A stretch of DNA of 64,000 nt from Paraescarpia echinospica (GCA_020002185.1 CM034537.1:12790625-12854624), one strand, 5' to 3'. Positions 12,225 through 24,529 are shown, counted from the first letter of the stretch. The notes: a model not told the origin generated them from the letters alone. Numbers and translations are program-made.

Positions 12225-13061
12225 TACTCCAGGATCAAAACAGAGGTTCTGGCTACAACTAATGAAGAGCCAGTAAGGAGTTTTCCTTTTACCTGTATAA
12301 TTTTTTACTTCCCTTTTTAGAAAGAACACGACTTGTAGTCTCTTCTAAAAGAATCATGCAACACAAGTTACACAGGGCGAATAAGTTTGCCCAAATGTCG
12401 AAACCGGTTCCTTAATCGAATTGTTATCACAATTTGACGAGCCATGGTGGCGACTTTGTTGACAATGACGAGTATGTATTATTTTGCCCAGTACGACATG
12501 TTATTGAACTAATGCATACTTGTTGGTGATTGTGCGCAGTTAGGCAACTTTTCGGATATAAATGGTTACCGAACTGTTTTGAAATAACAACTTATAAGAT
12601 TTTAACATCCGCGGTTTTTATGACAAGCGATAATCCATTGTATCTCGTTTTAATTCCCATTTCTTACATAATTGTTAATCATATTATGTAATCTATGTTA
12701 TATTGCATATTTTAATATATGTACTGGTTCTTGTTAAATTAACTAAATATTATTATCTATTTAATTTAGGCGAAAACAATTTCGGGACCAAAAGAAATAT
12801 TTAAGTATATTATGACCGCCGTCGACTGCTGCCTGTTTCTCTGCATTTTTAACTTCCCCGATGTATAATTCATATAAAACTGAAGTGACAATGCCATAAC
12901 ACATTTAACAAAGCTACAATAAACCAATAAACTAAACGTCAACAACTGTTTCCTGGCTTCCGCAATGCTAAAATCAGTGGGCAATAATTATACATGTCGC
13001 CGGTCAGCTCCACTCGCGCGGAATCTCGCCGGGTATCGTGACACACTTACAGGCCCTATTT
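12225..13061. other. Intergenic, no gene seen
   Basis: AT-rich sequence without recognisable exons, RNA genes or complete repeats. Confidence 0.4.
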
Positions 13062-13215
13062 GATCAGTCACTTGGAGTTCATGTCAGACAATATTTTATT
13101 AAAGACAGGGAGTTCATGCCAGACAACATTTGATCAGACACGTGAAGTTCATGTCAGACAACATTTGATCAAACACTTGGAGTTCATGTCAGACAACATT
13201 TGATCAGACACATGG
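13062..13215. repeat. 35-bp tandem repeat, about 4-5 copies
   Basis: Units begin 'tgatcagacac' and contain 'gttcatgtcagacaacatt'. Starts at 13131, 13166 and 13201 give a period of 35 bp; the first unit is longer and diverged. The array runs almost to gap 1 and may have caused the assembly break. Confidence 0.8.
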
Positions 13216-13264
13216 AGGTCATTCATGTTCGTGCTTTTTTGGCGTGCTTTTGTAACGTGCGCTC

Positions 13265-14264
13265 NNNNNNNNNNNNNNNNNNNNNNNNNNNNNNNNNNNN
13301 NNNNNNNNNNNNNNNNNNNNNNNNNNNNNNNNNNNNNNNNNNNNNNNNNNNNNNNNNNNNNNNNNNNNNNNNNNNNNNNNNNNNNNNNNNNNNNNNNNNN
13401 NNNNNNNNNNNNNNNNNNNNNNNNNNNNNNNNNNNNNNNNNNNNNNNNNNNNNNNNNNNNNNNNNNNNNNNNNNNNNNNNNNNNNNNNNNNNNNNNNNNN
13501 NNNNNNNNNNNNNNNNNNNNNNNNNNNNNNNNNNNNNNNNNNNNNNNNNNNNNNNNNNNNNNNNNNNNNNNNNNNNNNNNNNNNNNNNNNNNNNNNNNNN
13601 NNNNNNNNNNNNNNNNNNNNNNNNNNNNNNNNNNNNNNNNNNNNNNNNNNNNNNNNNNNNNNNNNNNNNNNNNNNNNNNNNNNNNNNNNNNNNNNNNNNN
13701 NNNNNNNNNNNNNNNNNNNNNNNNNNNNNNNNNNNNNNNNNNNNNNNNNNNNNNNNNNNNNNNNNNNNNNNNNNNNNNNNNNNNNNNNNNNNNNNNNNNN
13801 NNNNNNNNNNNNNNNNNNNNNNNNNNNNNNNNNNNNNNNNNNNNNNNNNNNNNNNNNNNNNNNNNNNNNNNNNNNNNNNNNNNNNNNNNNNNNNNNNNNN
13901 NNNNNNNNNNNNNNNNNNNNNNNNNNNNNNNNNNNNNNNNNNNNNNNNNNNNNNNNNNNNNNNNNNNNNNNNNNNNNNNNNNNNNNNNNNNNNNNNNNNN
14001 NNNNNNNNNNNNNNNNNNNNNNNNNNNNNNNNNNNNNNNNNNNNNNNNNNNNNNNNNNNNNNNNNNNNNNNNNNNNNNNNNNNNNNNNNNNNNNNNNNNN
14101 NNNNNNNNNNNNNNNNNNNNNNNNNNNNNNNNNNNNNNNNNNNNNNNNNNNNNNNNNNNNNNNNNNNNNNNNNNNNNNNNNNNNNNNNNNNNNNNNNNNN
14201 NNNNNNNNNNNNNNNNNNNNNNNNNNNNNNNNNNNNNNNNNNNNNNNNNNNNNNNNNNNNNNNN
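13265..14264. other. Assembly gap 1 (1000 N)
   Basis: Exactly 1000 N, a conventional placeholder. The left edge follows a 35-bp tandem array and the right edge starts inside a LINE, so true size and order across it are not known. Long frames reported through N are artefacts. Confidence 0.99.
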
Positions 14265-14900
14265 TGTTCAGCTGTCAAACAGCCTCAACAAAGCCATCTC
14301 TGAACAGAGTGGACAGAGAAAGTGTCTGCATTACTCGGGAAAGCATCGGTAACTATTGAAGATGCAGTCTCATGGGCCGCTCATGAGATGAGGAGGTCAC
14401 GTGCTTCAAATCTAAGCGAATGTAATGTATAGATACGTCCCGAATCATTGCAAATTTATTATCGACGTACAAGTCTGATCTACAGCGGGAGGAGCAGTGT
14501 GCGAGATACGTGTATTGTGCATACTCTAGTGAAGTCGCCTTGTGGTGCACATCAGCAAATGTGAGAAAATCGTGAATAAGATACACTGGACTGGTAATAC
14601 CGCCCACAAGCCGTTACCAGTGGCGCGAAAGCCAATTTAAACCTCCGTCGCATGACTGACTTCGATGCAACCAACCGAAAAGGTGCGACCGGTGAGAAGT
14701 GCCTAAGGGACCATACCCGTAAACACCGTAAGCACCACCTGAACTGACCTCATTAACGCTACAACAATGGGCAAGACCACCGCTAAGACCAGGCCCAGGG
14801 CAGTAGTGCGTCGCAGTCGAACACTGGGACCAAACTTTTGGAGTAAACTGTGACGACGTCAACATCAACAGATGAGGCAACGTTCAACAGACTGCTGGAA

Positions 14901-15566
14901 ATGCAACCAAACATATTCCAGAAGTGTTTGCAATCGTTCATGGAAAGCACAAACACTAGAATAGACAACTTCATGGCCGAGACAATAAAATCTATGACTG
15001 ACCTAAAGCACAGCCTGCAGTATACTCAGCAGGAGGTGGCCGACCTGAAGCGTGAGTTATCGAACTTTGACACGCAGCCTAGTGCCACTAACGTCGATCA
15101 CCTGCAAACACAACTGCAGAAGCTAGAAGATAATGTCGACTATCTAGAAAACCAAAGTAGACGAACGAACGTCAGAATCGACGGCATCCCAGAAATCGCG
15201 GACGAAACGTGGGAAAAAACGGAAGAACTGGTAAAAAACAGCTTGTTGAACAAGTTCGCCATCACAGCAGACAAAGTCGAAACGATGAAGATTGAGCGCG
15301 CTCACCGAACGGGCGCTGCGAGACTGCTGAACGGGGCGAAGAAGCCACGATCCGTGGTAGTGAAATTTGCATCGTTTAAAGACCGCGAGTACCTCTTAAA
15401 CAAAGCCCGACTCGTGAAGCCGAACGGTGTGTATGTGAATGAAGACTATTCACTGAAGGTCGTACAGAAACGTAAAGACCTACTCCCGAAGATGATGCAG
15501 CTACGTGCTGAAGGGAAGTACGCGTACATCTCGTTCGACAGACTAGTTGTCAGAGATCGCCGCTGA
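14901..15566 (+). CDS. LINE ORF1 protein (copy 2)
   Basis: This has the same coiled coil plus 'RRTNVRIDGIPE' RRM-like core and basic C-terminal domain as copy 1, with only a few substitutions (for example T to A in 'NKFAITADK' and F to L in 'KDLLPK'). The first in-frame ATG is 14901 and the frame is open by GTG from 14850. The upstream basic 28-codon frame starts at ATG 14767 and ends in the same TGA overlap as in copy 1. Shared preservation suggests that the overlap is a family property. Confidence 0.75.
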   Translation: MQPNIFQKCLQSFMESTNTRIDNFMAETIKSMTDLKHSLQYTQQEVADLKRELSNFDTQPSATNVDHLQTQLQKLEDNVDYLENQSRRTNVRIDGIPEIADETWEKTEELVKNSLLNKFAITADKVETMKIERAHRTGAARLLNGAKKPRSVVVKFASFKDREYLLNKARLVKPNGVYVNEDYSLKVVQKRKDLLPKMMQLRAEGKYAYISFDRLVVRDRR

Positions 15567-16181
15567 CTGTCGTGTGGTATGTCTACATGTGCATCGATAT
15601 ATATTCGATATACAATCAATATTCACGTTGTTTTCATTTTTGGGGAGGGCAGTGTTTATCCATTTTCGTTTCACTACGTTTAGTGTTAGTTATTTTTATT
15701 TTTGGGACTGCAGTATATATAGTATCTCCCAAAAGCGACGTGTCTACGCAATAATCATTTTGTGTTTTGTTCTATATACTTACGATATTCTCATTCTACG
15801 TTCATGTTGTGGAGGTACATATACTGTCACTCTACGTTCATGTTGTGGAGGTACATATGCTGTAATTTATTCTCACACATTTTTTGCTGATGCAGTAAGT
15901 ATATTGTGTTATAAATGCACTCGGAATATTCGTAATATTCTCTTTTATAAAATGTATTTGTATAATGCTCAGGATACAGCTTGTGCAGCTCTTACACAAC
16001 GTTATTTATTTTATTCTAAGTCTAGTCTTGACTACTCTGATATATGCCCTGTCACACACGGAGTATTTCTTAACATTCACATATGCACAGGAAATAAATA
16101 CACCCAATTTCACTCTTTTGTAAAATACCTAACATACGTAAAAAGGCTGGCTATATTAGTTTTTATGTCCGAACCTAAGCC
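15567..16181 (+). other. LINE inter-ORF region with open frame (copy 2)
   Basis: Open in the same +1 frame (15547-16185) as in copy 1, one 27-nt repeat unit shorter, and again ending in an ATGA overlap with the endonuclease ATG at 16182. Product not recognised. Confidence 0.35.
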
Positions 16182-17345
16182 ATGACTTCTGATGTGACAT
16201 TTCTCTCCCACTTGGGAGGTATCCGAAACTGTTCTTTAATAAATCTTCTAGATATAAACGAAAATAGTACTGAACAAAATGAACCTCAGTTGATCCATTG
16301 TTCTTCATACTATGACATCGATATGTTTCACAAGTTAGCACATAAAAATACTGATAATTTTAGTATCCTAAGCTTAAATATTCAATCCATTAATGCTAAA
16401 TTTGATGAACTTGAACTTTTTGTAGAGCTTCTTAATACTAAACAATTTAAATTTAGCATTATATGTTTGCAAGAAACATGGAAGTCAAATCACGATGATT
16501 TATCTCAATTCAGTTTACACGGATATGATATAGTTGCTCAGGGAAAACATTGTAGTGTCAAAGGGGGTTTAATAATTTACGTAGATAATAAATATAAGTA
16601 TAAAGTACTTAAGAATATCAACATGTATGAACATTGGGAGGGGTTAGTAATTCAAGTAACTGGAGGCAGCTTATCAAAAACACTTACTATTGGAAACATA
16701 TACAGACCGCCTAGGTCATTAAATCAAAATATTATAGATTTCATAGCTGAATTTTCAACAACAATGGCTACTCTGGAAAGTTGTAATAATCTAATAATTT
16801 CAGGCGATTTCAATATCAATCTACTGAAAATAAACGAGAACAAAATATATAGTGAATTTTTTGATACTATAATTTCATACAGTCTCTATCCACAAATTAC
16901 CTTTCCAACTCGCTTTACTAGAACTAACGGAACACTGATAGACAACTTGTTCAGTAAATTAAATAAATCAGTATTAGATAGCACTGCAGGAATCTTCACA
17001 AATACCCTTTCTGATCATCAACCTTACTTCCTAATCATGAATATCAACGTAAAATCCAAACCTCCTCCAAAATTTGTTCGAGTAAATCTACAAAATAAGG
17101 CAGCTATGCATAATGTTAAACTTGAGATAAATTCGGATGCAATGTATAACAAACTAAACAAATCTCCTACGGCTGACCCCAATTTAAATTATAACATAAT
17201 ACACGAACAAATTATGCATGCTAAGAATAAGCATATGCCTGTTAAAATCATGAAATATAATAAATACAAACATAAGCCTTCAACCTGGATAACACACGGT
17301 CTTCTAAAATCAATCAAATATCGAGACTCGCTTTATAAGAAATAA
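16182..17345 (+). CDS. LINE ORF2a: APE-type endonuclease (copy 2)
   Basis: 387 residues, with the same sequence as copy 1 apart from isolated silent changes, and the same motifs ('CLQETW', 'GNIYRPP', 'GDFNINLL', 'SDHQPYF'). It ends at the same TAA (17343-17345), followed by one lysine codon and ATG 17349. Confidence 0.85.
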   Translation: MTSDVTFLSHLGGIRNCSLINLLDINENSTEQNEPQLIHCSSYYDIDMFHKLAHKNTDNFSILSLNIQSINAKFDELELFVELLNTKQFKFSIICLQETWKSNHDDLSQFSLHGYDIVAQGKHCSVKGGLIIYVDNKYKYKVLKNINMYEHWEGLVIQVTGGSLSKTLTIGNIYRPPRSLNQNIIDFIAEFSTTMATLESCNNLIISGDFNINLLKINENKIYSEFFDTIISYSLYPQITFPTRFTRTNGTLIDNLFSKLNKSVLDSTAGIFTNTLSDHQPYFLIMNINVKSKPPPKFVRVNLQNKAAMHNVKLEINSDAMYNKLNKSPTADPNLNYNIIHEQIMHAKNKHMPVKIMKYNKYKHKPSTWITHGLLKSIKYRDSLYKK

Positions 17346-17348
17346 AAA

Positions 17349-18782
17349 ATGTCTAATCCAAATTTACCTAAGTACGAAGTCCTTCTAACTAACCTAAAAA
17401 CATATAACTCAATATTAAAGAAAAATATTCGTACTGCCAAACAAATGTACTTTGAGTCACGCTTTAACCGATATAAAGATGACATCAGAAATACATGGAA
17501 AACCATAAATGAATTTATCTCCAAAAACAATTCAAACAACACTGTTTTGTTTAAAAGTAACGGCATAACTATAACAGATAAAACGGTTATTGCAAACCAA
17601 TTTAACAACTTTTTTACAAGTATAGGTCAGTCGACAGCACAAGACATTCATTACAATGGAAATAAGGATTATAATTACTACTTAAATGATAATGTCCATT
17701 CCGTTTTCAGTCTATTAAATGTTGATGAAGAAATAGTCAAGAAAACCATTGAAAGCCTTCCCAATAAAAACAGTAGTGGCTGTGACGGTATTTCCTGTAA
17801 ACTTTTGAAAATAATTGAACCCTCCATCATCAAACCATTAACCCTGGTAATAAATCAAGTAATAAATACTGGTATATTTCCCGATACATTTAAACTCGCT
17901 AAAGTAATTCCTATTTTTAAGAAAGATGACCCATCTGATTTTAAAAATTATAGACCCATATCTCTTCTTCCAACAATTTCAAAAGTGATAGAGAAAATAA
18001 TATCTAGTCAACTAACAGCATACTTTAATGATTCTGATCTATTTGTTAAAAATCAATATGGTTTTAGAAAAAAACACTCTACCGAGTATGCATCACTTGA
18101 ACTAATAGATAGAATAATTACACAAATTGATAAAAATTATGTTCCTTTCAGTATTTTTCTTGACCTCTCTAAGGCCTTCGATACAATTGATCACTCGATA
18201 CTATTAACTAAACTAAGATATTATGGATTACAGGGTCCTACCCTGAATCTGTTTAATAGCTACTTAAGCAATAGAAGACAATACACCGAATTTCAAAATG
18301 AAAGTTCTGATATCCTACCTATCACAATTGGTGTACCACAAGGATCTATTCTTGGTCCCCTATTATTCATAATATACATTAATGATTTTCCTAAAGCTAG
18401 CGAAATGTTTAACTTTATTATGTATGCCGACGATACCACCTTATTTAGCACCATCAATCATTTTCAAGGTAACTCCCCAAATAGAAATATAGAATCGGCA
18501 ATAAATGATGAACTCCTTAAAATAATTGAATGGTTAAACATTAATAAATTATCATTAAACAGAAACAAATCCAAATATATGATTTTTCACATGCAAAATA
18601 AAGCTGTCGATAACTTTACGCTCAATATAAATGGTACAAACATTGAAAGAGTAGATGAATTTAATTTTTTAGGACTTACTTTAGATACAAATTTAAATTG
18701 GAATAAACATATTGAAAAAGTATCAAACAAGTGTTCCAAAACAGTCGGCATATTAAACAGACTAAAATATGTCTTTCTTTAA
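17349..18782 (+). CDS. LINE ORF2b: reverse transcriptase (copy 2), open
   Basis: One uninterrupted 477-residue frame covers the N-terminal linker and the whole RT core: 'NYRPISLLPTISK', 'FLDLSKAFDTIDH', 'GVPQGSILGPLLF' and 'MYADDTTLF' with the catalytic aspartates present. The ATG is 3 nt after the endonuclease stop codon. The frame ends at 18780-18782, where the family normally continues into a C-terminal domain, so a frameshift near 18776 truncates it. This copy keeps an intact polymerase core but lacks the linked C-terminus. Confidence 0.85.
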   Translation: MSNPNLPKYEVLLTNLKTYNSILKKNIRTAKQMYFESRFNRYKDDIRNTWKTINEFISKNNSNNTVLFKSNGITITDKTVIANQFNNFFTSIGQSTAQDIHYNGNKDYNYYLNDNVHSVFSLLNVDEEIVKKTIESLPNKNSSGCDGISCKLLKIIEPSIIKPLTLVINQVINTGIFPDTFKLAKVIPIFKKDDPSDFKNYRPISLLPTISKVIEKIISSQLTAYFNDSDLFVKNQYGFRKKHSTEYASLELIDRIITQIDKNYVPFSIFLDLSKAFDTIDHSILLTKLRYYGLQGPTLNLFNSYLSNRRQYTEFQNESSDILPITIGVPQGSILGPLLFIIYINDFPKASEMFNFIMYADDTTLFSTINHFQGNSPNRNIESAINDELLKIIEWLNINKLSLNRNKSKYMIFHMQNKAVDNFTLNINGTNIERVDEFNFLGLTLDTNLNWNKHIEKVSNKCSKTVGILNRLKYVFL

Positions 18783-19313
18783 TGAAATTAAAATTATCTT
18801 ATATAATACGTTATTTTTATCACAAATCAACTATTGTATTATGGTGTGGGGATACAAGGTAGTCGAATGTTAAAAATACAAAAGAAAGCTATGAGAATTT
18901 TATCTATAAGTAAATATAATTCACACTCTGAGCCACTTTTCAAAAAATTGAATATCTTAAAAATTGATGACATGTTAAAATTACATGAACTTAAGTTCTA
19001 TTATAAATACGTACATCATGACCTCCCTGCTTACCTATTAAATTGGAAAATAATTACAAATGCTTACGTACACAATTACAACACAAGGAAAAAAACAGAA
19101 TTACACCCTTTCAGAACAAAACATGAATTTGCCAAAAGATGTCTTAGATACAGTTTGCCACATGTCATAAACAATACCTCAAAGCTAGTCACAGAGAAGA
19201 TTGGAACACATAGCTTCAGAAGTTTTGGTAATTATGCAAAAAACAATTTATTAGAAAAATACGTAGATACGTGTACAATATTAAACTGCTATATATGCTA
19301 TCATAGTCATTAA
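18783..19313 (+). pseudogene. LINE ORF2 C-terminal domain, out of frame (copy 2)
   Basis: It encodes 'NEIKIILYNT', 'INYCIMVWGY' and 'KIQKKAMRILSISKYN', the post-RT region typical of CR1/L2-like ORF2, but in two frames. One shift is near 18776 and a second near 18856, where copy 1 has an extra C. TAA at 19311-19313 ends it. Confidence 0.65.
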
Positions 19314-19756
19314 AACTGTATTAATGCACGCGATATGTATGGATATGTATTGTATATATATATATAAATCAGCATATGGATATTGTATTTGTGCATACAC
19401 ACATACATATCAAGTATATTGAAGTGTACTATTGGCAACTAGTATTTGTTTATTTTACCATACCTTTTAATACTCCAATACATGCATATATGCGCTCTAG
19501 TAGCTCGGTTTCTTTTCTTTTCCTGCACTTTTACATTTACATTTGCACTTCCTTCGGTAAATTTGAGTTGAAACAAATTATTCTTGTGGCTCCTATGAGA
19601 GCGACTGTTATTGTCTTAATAGGAGTCACAGACCCCATCTAATTTGAAATTACTCTGCATTTGTATATATATATGCCTGTTCATGTTACGTTAATTTGAT
19701 ATTATACACATATTGCAATTGGGTCTAAATAAAACTTTCTTGTTCTTGTTCTTGTT

Positions 19757-22245
19757 CATGCTGCGCACGACCGAGCTCGAACAGAAGTAGATGCAATATA
19801 GCAATACTGCCCTTGTTTGCTGAGAAATCAGACTCATCAGCTACGTTGAAGCATGCCATGGAAGTGGTGATTGCTGTCACACAGTACCTCAATCCTTGAC
19901 AGATTTCCATCTTGTGGTGTGACCAACCATTGTATGCGCTAGCGAAACACATTCTGTGGGCTTTCCCGAACTCTGTTGGAGGGCAAATGTTTGTCATGAT
20001 GCTCGGAGGGCTAGAATGCTCCGGGTGGACTGATCTCCTGGCAGAGGCTGGTGTAGGGACCGGGGGCACAGCTGATTTCTTCCTGGAAGTTGCGCACATT
20101 ACTAGAACGCGACATGCTCATCAAGTCACTGCAGCTGCTTTGGCTGTGTTACAGAAAGTGTCATTTGATGCGGCCAAGAGCGCCGGTAAAGCGGAAGAGA
20201 AAGAAGCATGGAGGGCGAAGAAGACACACTGTTTCCCAACATTCGCCTTCTATGATTTCATCTTGCGGATGGAGAAACTTGTACCCATCTTCGTTAGAGA
20301 GAAGAACTTTGAGCTCTACGTGGAATGGAAGCACTTGTGTTCATGTTCTTCAGCCTCGACCACGTGAACTACAGTCGACGGGTCAGCGTGCACCTGGAGA
20401 ACATGAAGACATTGCCCCATACAGCGTTGACGATGTTCACACAAGGCGATTGAGTAGTGCCCAAAACGATTTGCCGGTTCTCAGCAATGCCCGTCGACCA
20501 GGCGCACGAACAGGCAAATGAAAACATGAAGGGGATAGGAGGCATCATCAGTCTCACTGAAAACGCAGCAGCTCTTCAAAGATGGCTCCTCGGTTAGGGT
20601 TAGTACGACTCCTGTAAGAATTTGAAACACAGATATCACCCGCAGCACAAGCAGCAACTAGCGAGATGCACCACGAAGAAACCTTGGCTACTCAGCGAGT
20701 TCTATTCCGATGTATCTGCACTCGTCGGTGTCATTCGCCAACACGGAAATCCCTTCGAGCTTGAGTGCAGCAGTCGAAAGGAGCACACCATTCAGCACCC
20801 CGATCAAGAGAAACGGCTTTCCCACGCTACGAAAACCGAAGCTGGAGAAGAAGCAATGTTTGTAATGTTTGTATATTGCAAACCAAGTCAGCGATGGAGA
20901 CCCCGCTGTGTCTTTTGCCCACGAGAACCAACCTTTCCCGCCGTCACTATCATAATTTGGGGAAGTGAGGTTTGGTACAAAGTCGGACCTGCTGTCTTGT
21001 CTTCATGTTCCCGACCAAACCGAGGCTTATCCATTTGTAGACGCAAAGGTTTTTGACGGGCCTGTCCTAACTTACATGTTGAACCCCACAGGCTGCGCAA
21101 TGTTCCAGGAATACGCCGAACAAGTCTTCGTACCATTCATCAAGAACTTGAATCGACATCGAGGTTGGACAAATATGTTGGTATCAGTTTGAAACTAACA
21201 GCCAGTGAGAAGCGCGGACACGGTGGAACAGTGCGAATAACAAGACAAGCCACGTTTCCAACGAAATGGGCAGAGTTCCTGCGGGACTAAAAAAAGGAGG
21301 ATCTTTTCTAGTTTCTTGGAGAAGCAATCCAGACGGAACAATGTCCAGAAGACAAGGTGATGTGCGTGACCACTGGTGACAGAGTAGCTGCTCATGGGAC
21401 AGTCATGGATAAATTGTGTTCCCACGAGGAGGCAGACACGCGTGTAGTGTACCACTCACTATACGCTCTTTAGCAAGGGGCGAGGACAGTCGTGATGCGC
21501 ACTGTAGACACGGATGTTGTCGTCGTCTTCGTTGTATTGTACTTCTGTTTGACAACGGCCGTCGGTAACTTCCAACTGTGGGTGACATTCGGAAAAGGGC
21601 GAAATTTCAGAAATATACACGTCAACACCGTGTCTGACAGCCTTGGAGAGCGGAAGGCTAAGGGAATCCTGATGTTTCAGGCCATGGCGGGCTGTGGTGT
21701 AGTTTCAGTTCCATGGCGTGGGGAAAAGGTCGGCTTGGAAGGCTTGGTCTGAAGTTCCTAGGGTAACAGAGGCATTTGTAACCTCAGTGACGTCACCATT
21801 TGCCAAGTTAGACGTGGCTAGTCCAGAATTTAAGTTGATGGAGAAGTTCGTTATCACAATGTATGACAAGTCAAGTGCAGCAATGTCTGTTAACGAGGCA
21901 AGACGAGAATTTTTCACGAAAACAAAAACTGCGCCTTCGATCGTCTGCCACAAACAGAGGGTGCATTGCTGCAACACGTCAGGCACAGCATCTACCAGGC
22001 AAGCATTATGGTCTTTGAGTTGTGTGGCTCGGCCGGATGTGTCGTCCCCAAGGAACTTTGAATGGACGTTCGAGGATGGGAGATGGTTTCCCCTTTGGTC
22101 AACGCTTCCTGAAGCTACCAAGGCGTGCCGGGAGCTTTTGCGGTTTCGATGCAAAAGCGGAAAGCCTTGTGGAGCGCACTGCACGTGCTCTAAAGCTGGC
22201 CTGCCGTGCACGGACCTTTGCACGTGTTCCTGTATAGAGAAGTGA
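19757..22245 (+). pseudogene. Decayed copy B of the multicopy CXC-tail family
   Basis: Segments in order are 'LWCDQPLYALAK' (about 19910), 'TGGTADFFLEVAHITRTR' with 'AHQVTAAALAVL' (about 20060-20150), 'KNFELYVEWKHL', 'TVDTDVVVV' (about 21500), and a long open 3' frame 21718-22245 with 'KLMEKFVITMYDKSS', 'VNEARREFF' and the Cys-rich end 'CRELLRFRCKSGKPCGAHC' plus 'CTDLCTC'. The 3' frame is intact for 175 codons but the upstream parts are in several frames. A poly(A) signal AATAAA lies at 22275-22280, about 30 bp after the stop. The 5' part of the gene is not seen; LINE copy 2 abuts it and may have inserted into it. Confidence 0.7.
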
Positions 22246-22280
22246 CAAGTGATTATTGTTGGCTTGGGCGAGGAAATAAA

Positions 22281-22861
22281 AGTGTAAAAACAATACTTAC
22301 ATCCATATTAACTAATGTAGTATAGCCACGCACACCCGCGGAAATATGTGTGTGCGTGTGTGTCTGTGTGTGTGCGTGCGCGTGTGTGTAACATGCATGA
22401 ATAAATGCATACATACATTCATACACAAAAAACAACGATGTTATTATTTATATAATATATATACATATATATATATCACTTTAAATAATATTTGCTTTCT
22501 GCAACTCAGACTTATCGTATGTTGTATGTCAATCGTCTCAAGTTATTGGTTATACCGAACACAATTCACGATTGTATTGAAAGTTACCTGAGGAGGAGCG
22601 CTATCACCGGGACACGACCGACTTTAAGGTAGCATGAGTATCCCCAGGACAGATCGGTTATCTGGCATCTACACGATCATGAATTATACTCTGCACTTGC
22701 AGCGAAATAAAGGAACTGCAAGACAGAGTAGCTACGATTTATTGAGTCATTAACTACACAGGTGCACAGAAGATACGACATAACAAGTGTCATTAAGCAC
22801 ACTTGTCTAACCAAATGCATCTGATAAAAATCGGCACAACAAAAGCGGTTCTACAAAAACA
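22281..22861. other. Intergenic with (GT)n microsatellite
   Basis: A (GT)n/(GC)n tract lies at about 22344-22390 and an AT-rich stretch at about 22440-22480. No gene is seen. Confidence 0.5.
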
Positions 22862-22988
22862 ATTTTTTTTATATTGCGCGGTACCCAATACTTAGGACTG
22901 CTGAGAGCGGTTTACATTTCACCGTCAGGCAGACCTGTTCATTAGCACACCAGCTTGACTTCGCTGGGAAGTATTCGATCCTAACCCA
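22862..22988 (-). mobile_element. Degenerate SINE fragment
   Basis: On the minus strand a B-box-like 'ggatcgaatac' is followed by a short body and then by 'ctctcagcagtcctaagtattgggtaccgcgcaatat'-type sequence, matching the 3' end of the SINE at 24823-25171 (CGCTTTGAGCAGTCC…GCGCTATATAA). The tRNA head upstream of the B box is missing or too diverged to see. Confidence 0.5.
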
Positions 22989-23214
22989 ATTTGTTAAATA
23001 AAATTAATGTGTGGATTGTAATACACGGTTTATTATTACAACCACGATCTAATCTAACGTATCGGTTTATTAGTACATACATATGTAACACCCCATGTGA
23101 ACAAATACCTTGTAAAAGTAAACGTATCCAGAAATAATATGTCGGATTTAACAAGCAGCAACACCATATATCTGTGTAGTTAAATAGTGTAAACGTAAAG
23201 ACGGTGATCGTGAA

Positions 23215-23355
23215 ACGTGCGTGCATGCGCGCGCGCGTGTGTGTCACCTATATCCAACACACGTATTAATTTAATTTGACATAGGGTCTATGTATCATTG
23301 AACATGCTGGACAACACACACACGCACGCACGCACGCACGCACGCACACGTGTTG
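23215..23355. repeat. CA/CACG microsatellites
   Basis: GC/GT-rich simple repeat at about 23219-23245 and (CACG)n at about 23316-23350. Confidence 0.85.
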
Positions 23356-23570
23356 TTATTTATTATGCATATATACACCATTTATAAGGCATTAAAATAT
23401 ATTGGGATTCACTGGAATTTACGTTATATTCATTACATTTAGTTCGTTTACAAGGTATATACCGAATGCATTAAAAGGTACACAAATAAGGTGAAGCGTT
23501 TGATCTTGTGTTCGTCTTCTATATCGGTCGTTGTTCGACTGTTGTCCGGATGTTCTTGACTCCCGAGCAC

Positions 23571-23647
23571 TCAGTAGAATGTGGTGAGCATGACGGTCGC
23601 AAGCAGACCACCGAACGCCAGCACGCTTATTGACAGTTGGCTTGCTC
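23571..23647 (-). CDS. Terminal exon of a Cys-rich surface protein (hydrophobic tail)
   Basis: On the minus strand a consensus acceptor ('aaatttcag') precedes a frame of 24 residues beginning ASQLSISVLAFGG and ending LTTFY at TGA 23571-23573. The hydrophobic run directly before the stop looks like a GPI-anchor signal or a single membrane segment. The acceptor is phase 1, matching the phase-1 exons at 25190-25303 and 32502-32651 on the same strand, so all three may belong to one gene. A minus-strand AATAAA lies at 23359-23364, about 210 bp downstream. There is no homology beyond exon style. Confidence 0.45.
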
Positions 23648-23836
23648 CTGAAATTTGACGTGTTTCTGAAATAATCGTTTCTGTAATCATGTTGTAGTCA
23701 CTCTCTTATTTAATTAACTCTGACTAAAACTTTGGTTTCGAACTTTTACAACTTTTCGTCTCCAAAACGTTTAGGGCAATTCTGTGAGTTGCACATAATA
23801 TGAACCGATGACAGAAATGTTGACGAAACATAGGCG

Positions 23837-24208
23837 TAGGCGTCGGAACTGGGGGCTTGGGGCTGAGCTGAGCTGAGCCCCCAATAGTGTTGGTGTGATA
23901 GCCCCACTATTTTGGCAAGGTTGCAGTTTGAAGTTTTTAGTGAGTCTCAGGGCAAGTGTAAGTGTGAGGGCAGTTGGGTTTTTTGCTGAGCTTCAAGGGG
24001 TATAGTGAAGGTGGAAGTTTCTAGTGAGCATCAAGGGGCGTGCAGTTGGAGTTTTTTATGCTGAGTCTCAAGGGGTGGGGTGCAGCTGGAGGTTTTTGGG
24101 GAGCCCCGAGGCTGGCACTGTTGGAGTTTTTGGTGAGCCTCAGGATGCAATTGAAGGGTTTTGGTAAGCCTCAGCACCCCGCGAATACTCACCATGTTCC
24201 AACGCCTA
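23837..24208 (+). mobile_element. MITE-like element with about 15-bp inverted ends
   Basis: The left end 'taggcgtcggaac' and the right end 'gttccaacgccta' are inverted repeats. The interior is a series of degenerate 40-50-bp units with 'ggtttttggtgagcctcag'. No transposase is present. Related fragments occur at 357-826 and near 11070, so this is a family. Target-site duplication was not clearly identified. Confidence 0.5.
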
Positions 24209-24529
24209 AGAACGACAATAATGAGCGAACTCGCAGTCGAAAACTTAAGTACGTGAGCTGGACATACTTCGAAAAAAAATAGCTAGACTGTAGTCTTCAA
24301 AGTGAGATACATTATGATTGCTGGTGACATAGGTAGGGTAACAGTCGACATGGTTTTGCGTAATATTTCCATTTTCTCGTTACAATCACGGCATTACAAC
24401 CTTATTGTCAAATGGGTAGCGAATACGAGTAATTGTTCAATAAAATATTTTAAATATATAATAATATATTAATAATATCCTTCCCTCGCCCATCGAGAAA
24501 CGATTATTAATTATATTGTCTATAATATA

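Larger units (their letters stand above)
14265..19756 (+). mobile_element. LINE copy 2, 5' end cut by gap 1
   Basis: Same family as the copy at 5293 and nearly identical, with the same ORF order and the same CTTGTT tail. Its 3' flank is different (it abuts pseudogene copy B). The 5' end lies in the gap. Its reverse transcriptase frame is better preserved than in copy 1. Confidence 0.85.

Noticed and set aside
13200..14352. Long ORFs across 13265-14264
   Set aside because: They consist almost entirely of N from the scaffold gap.
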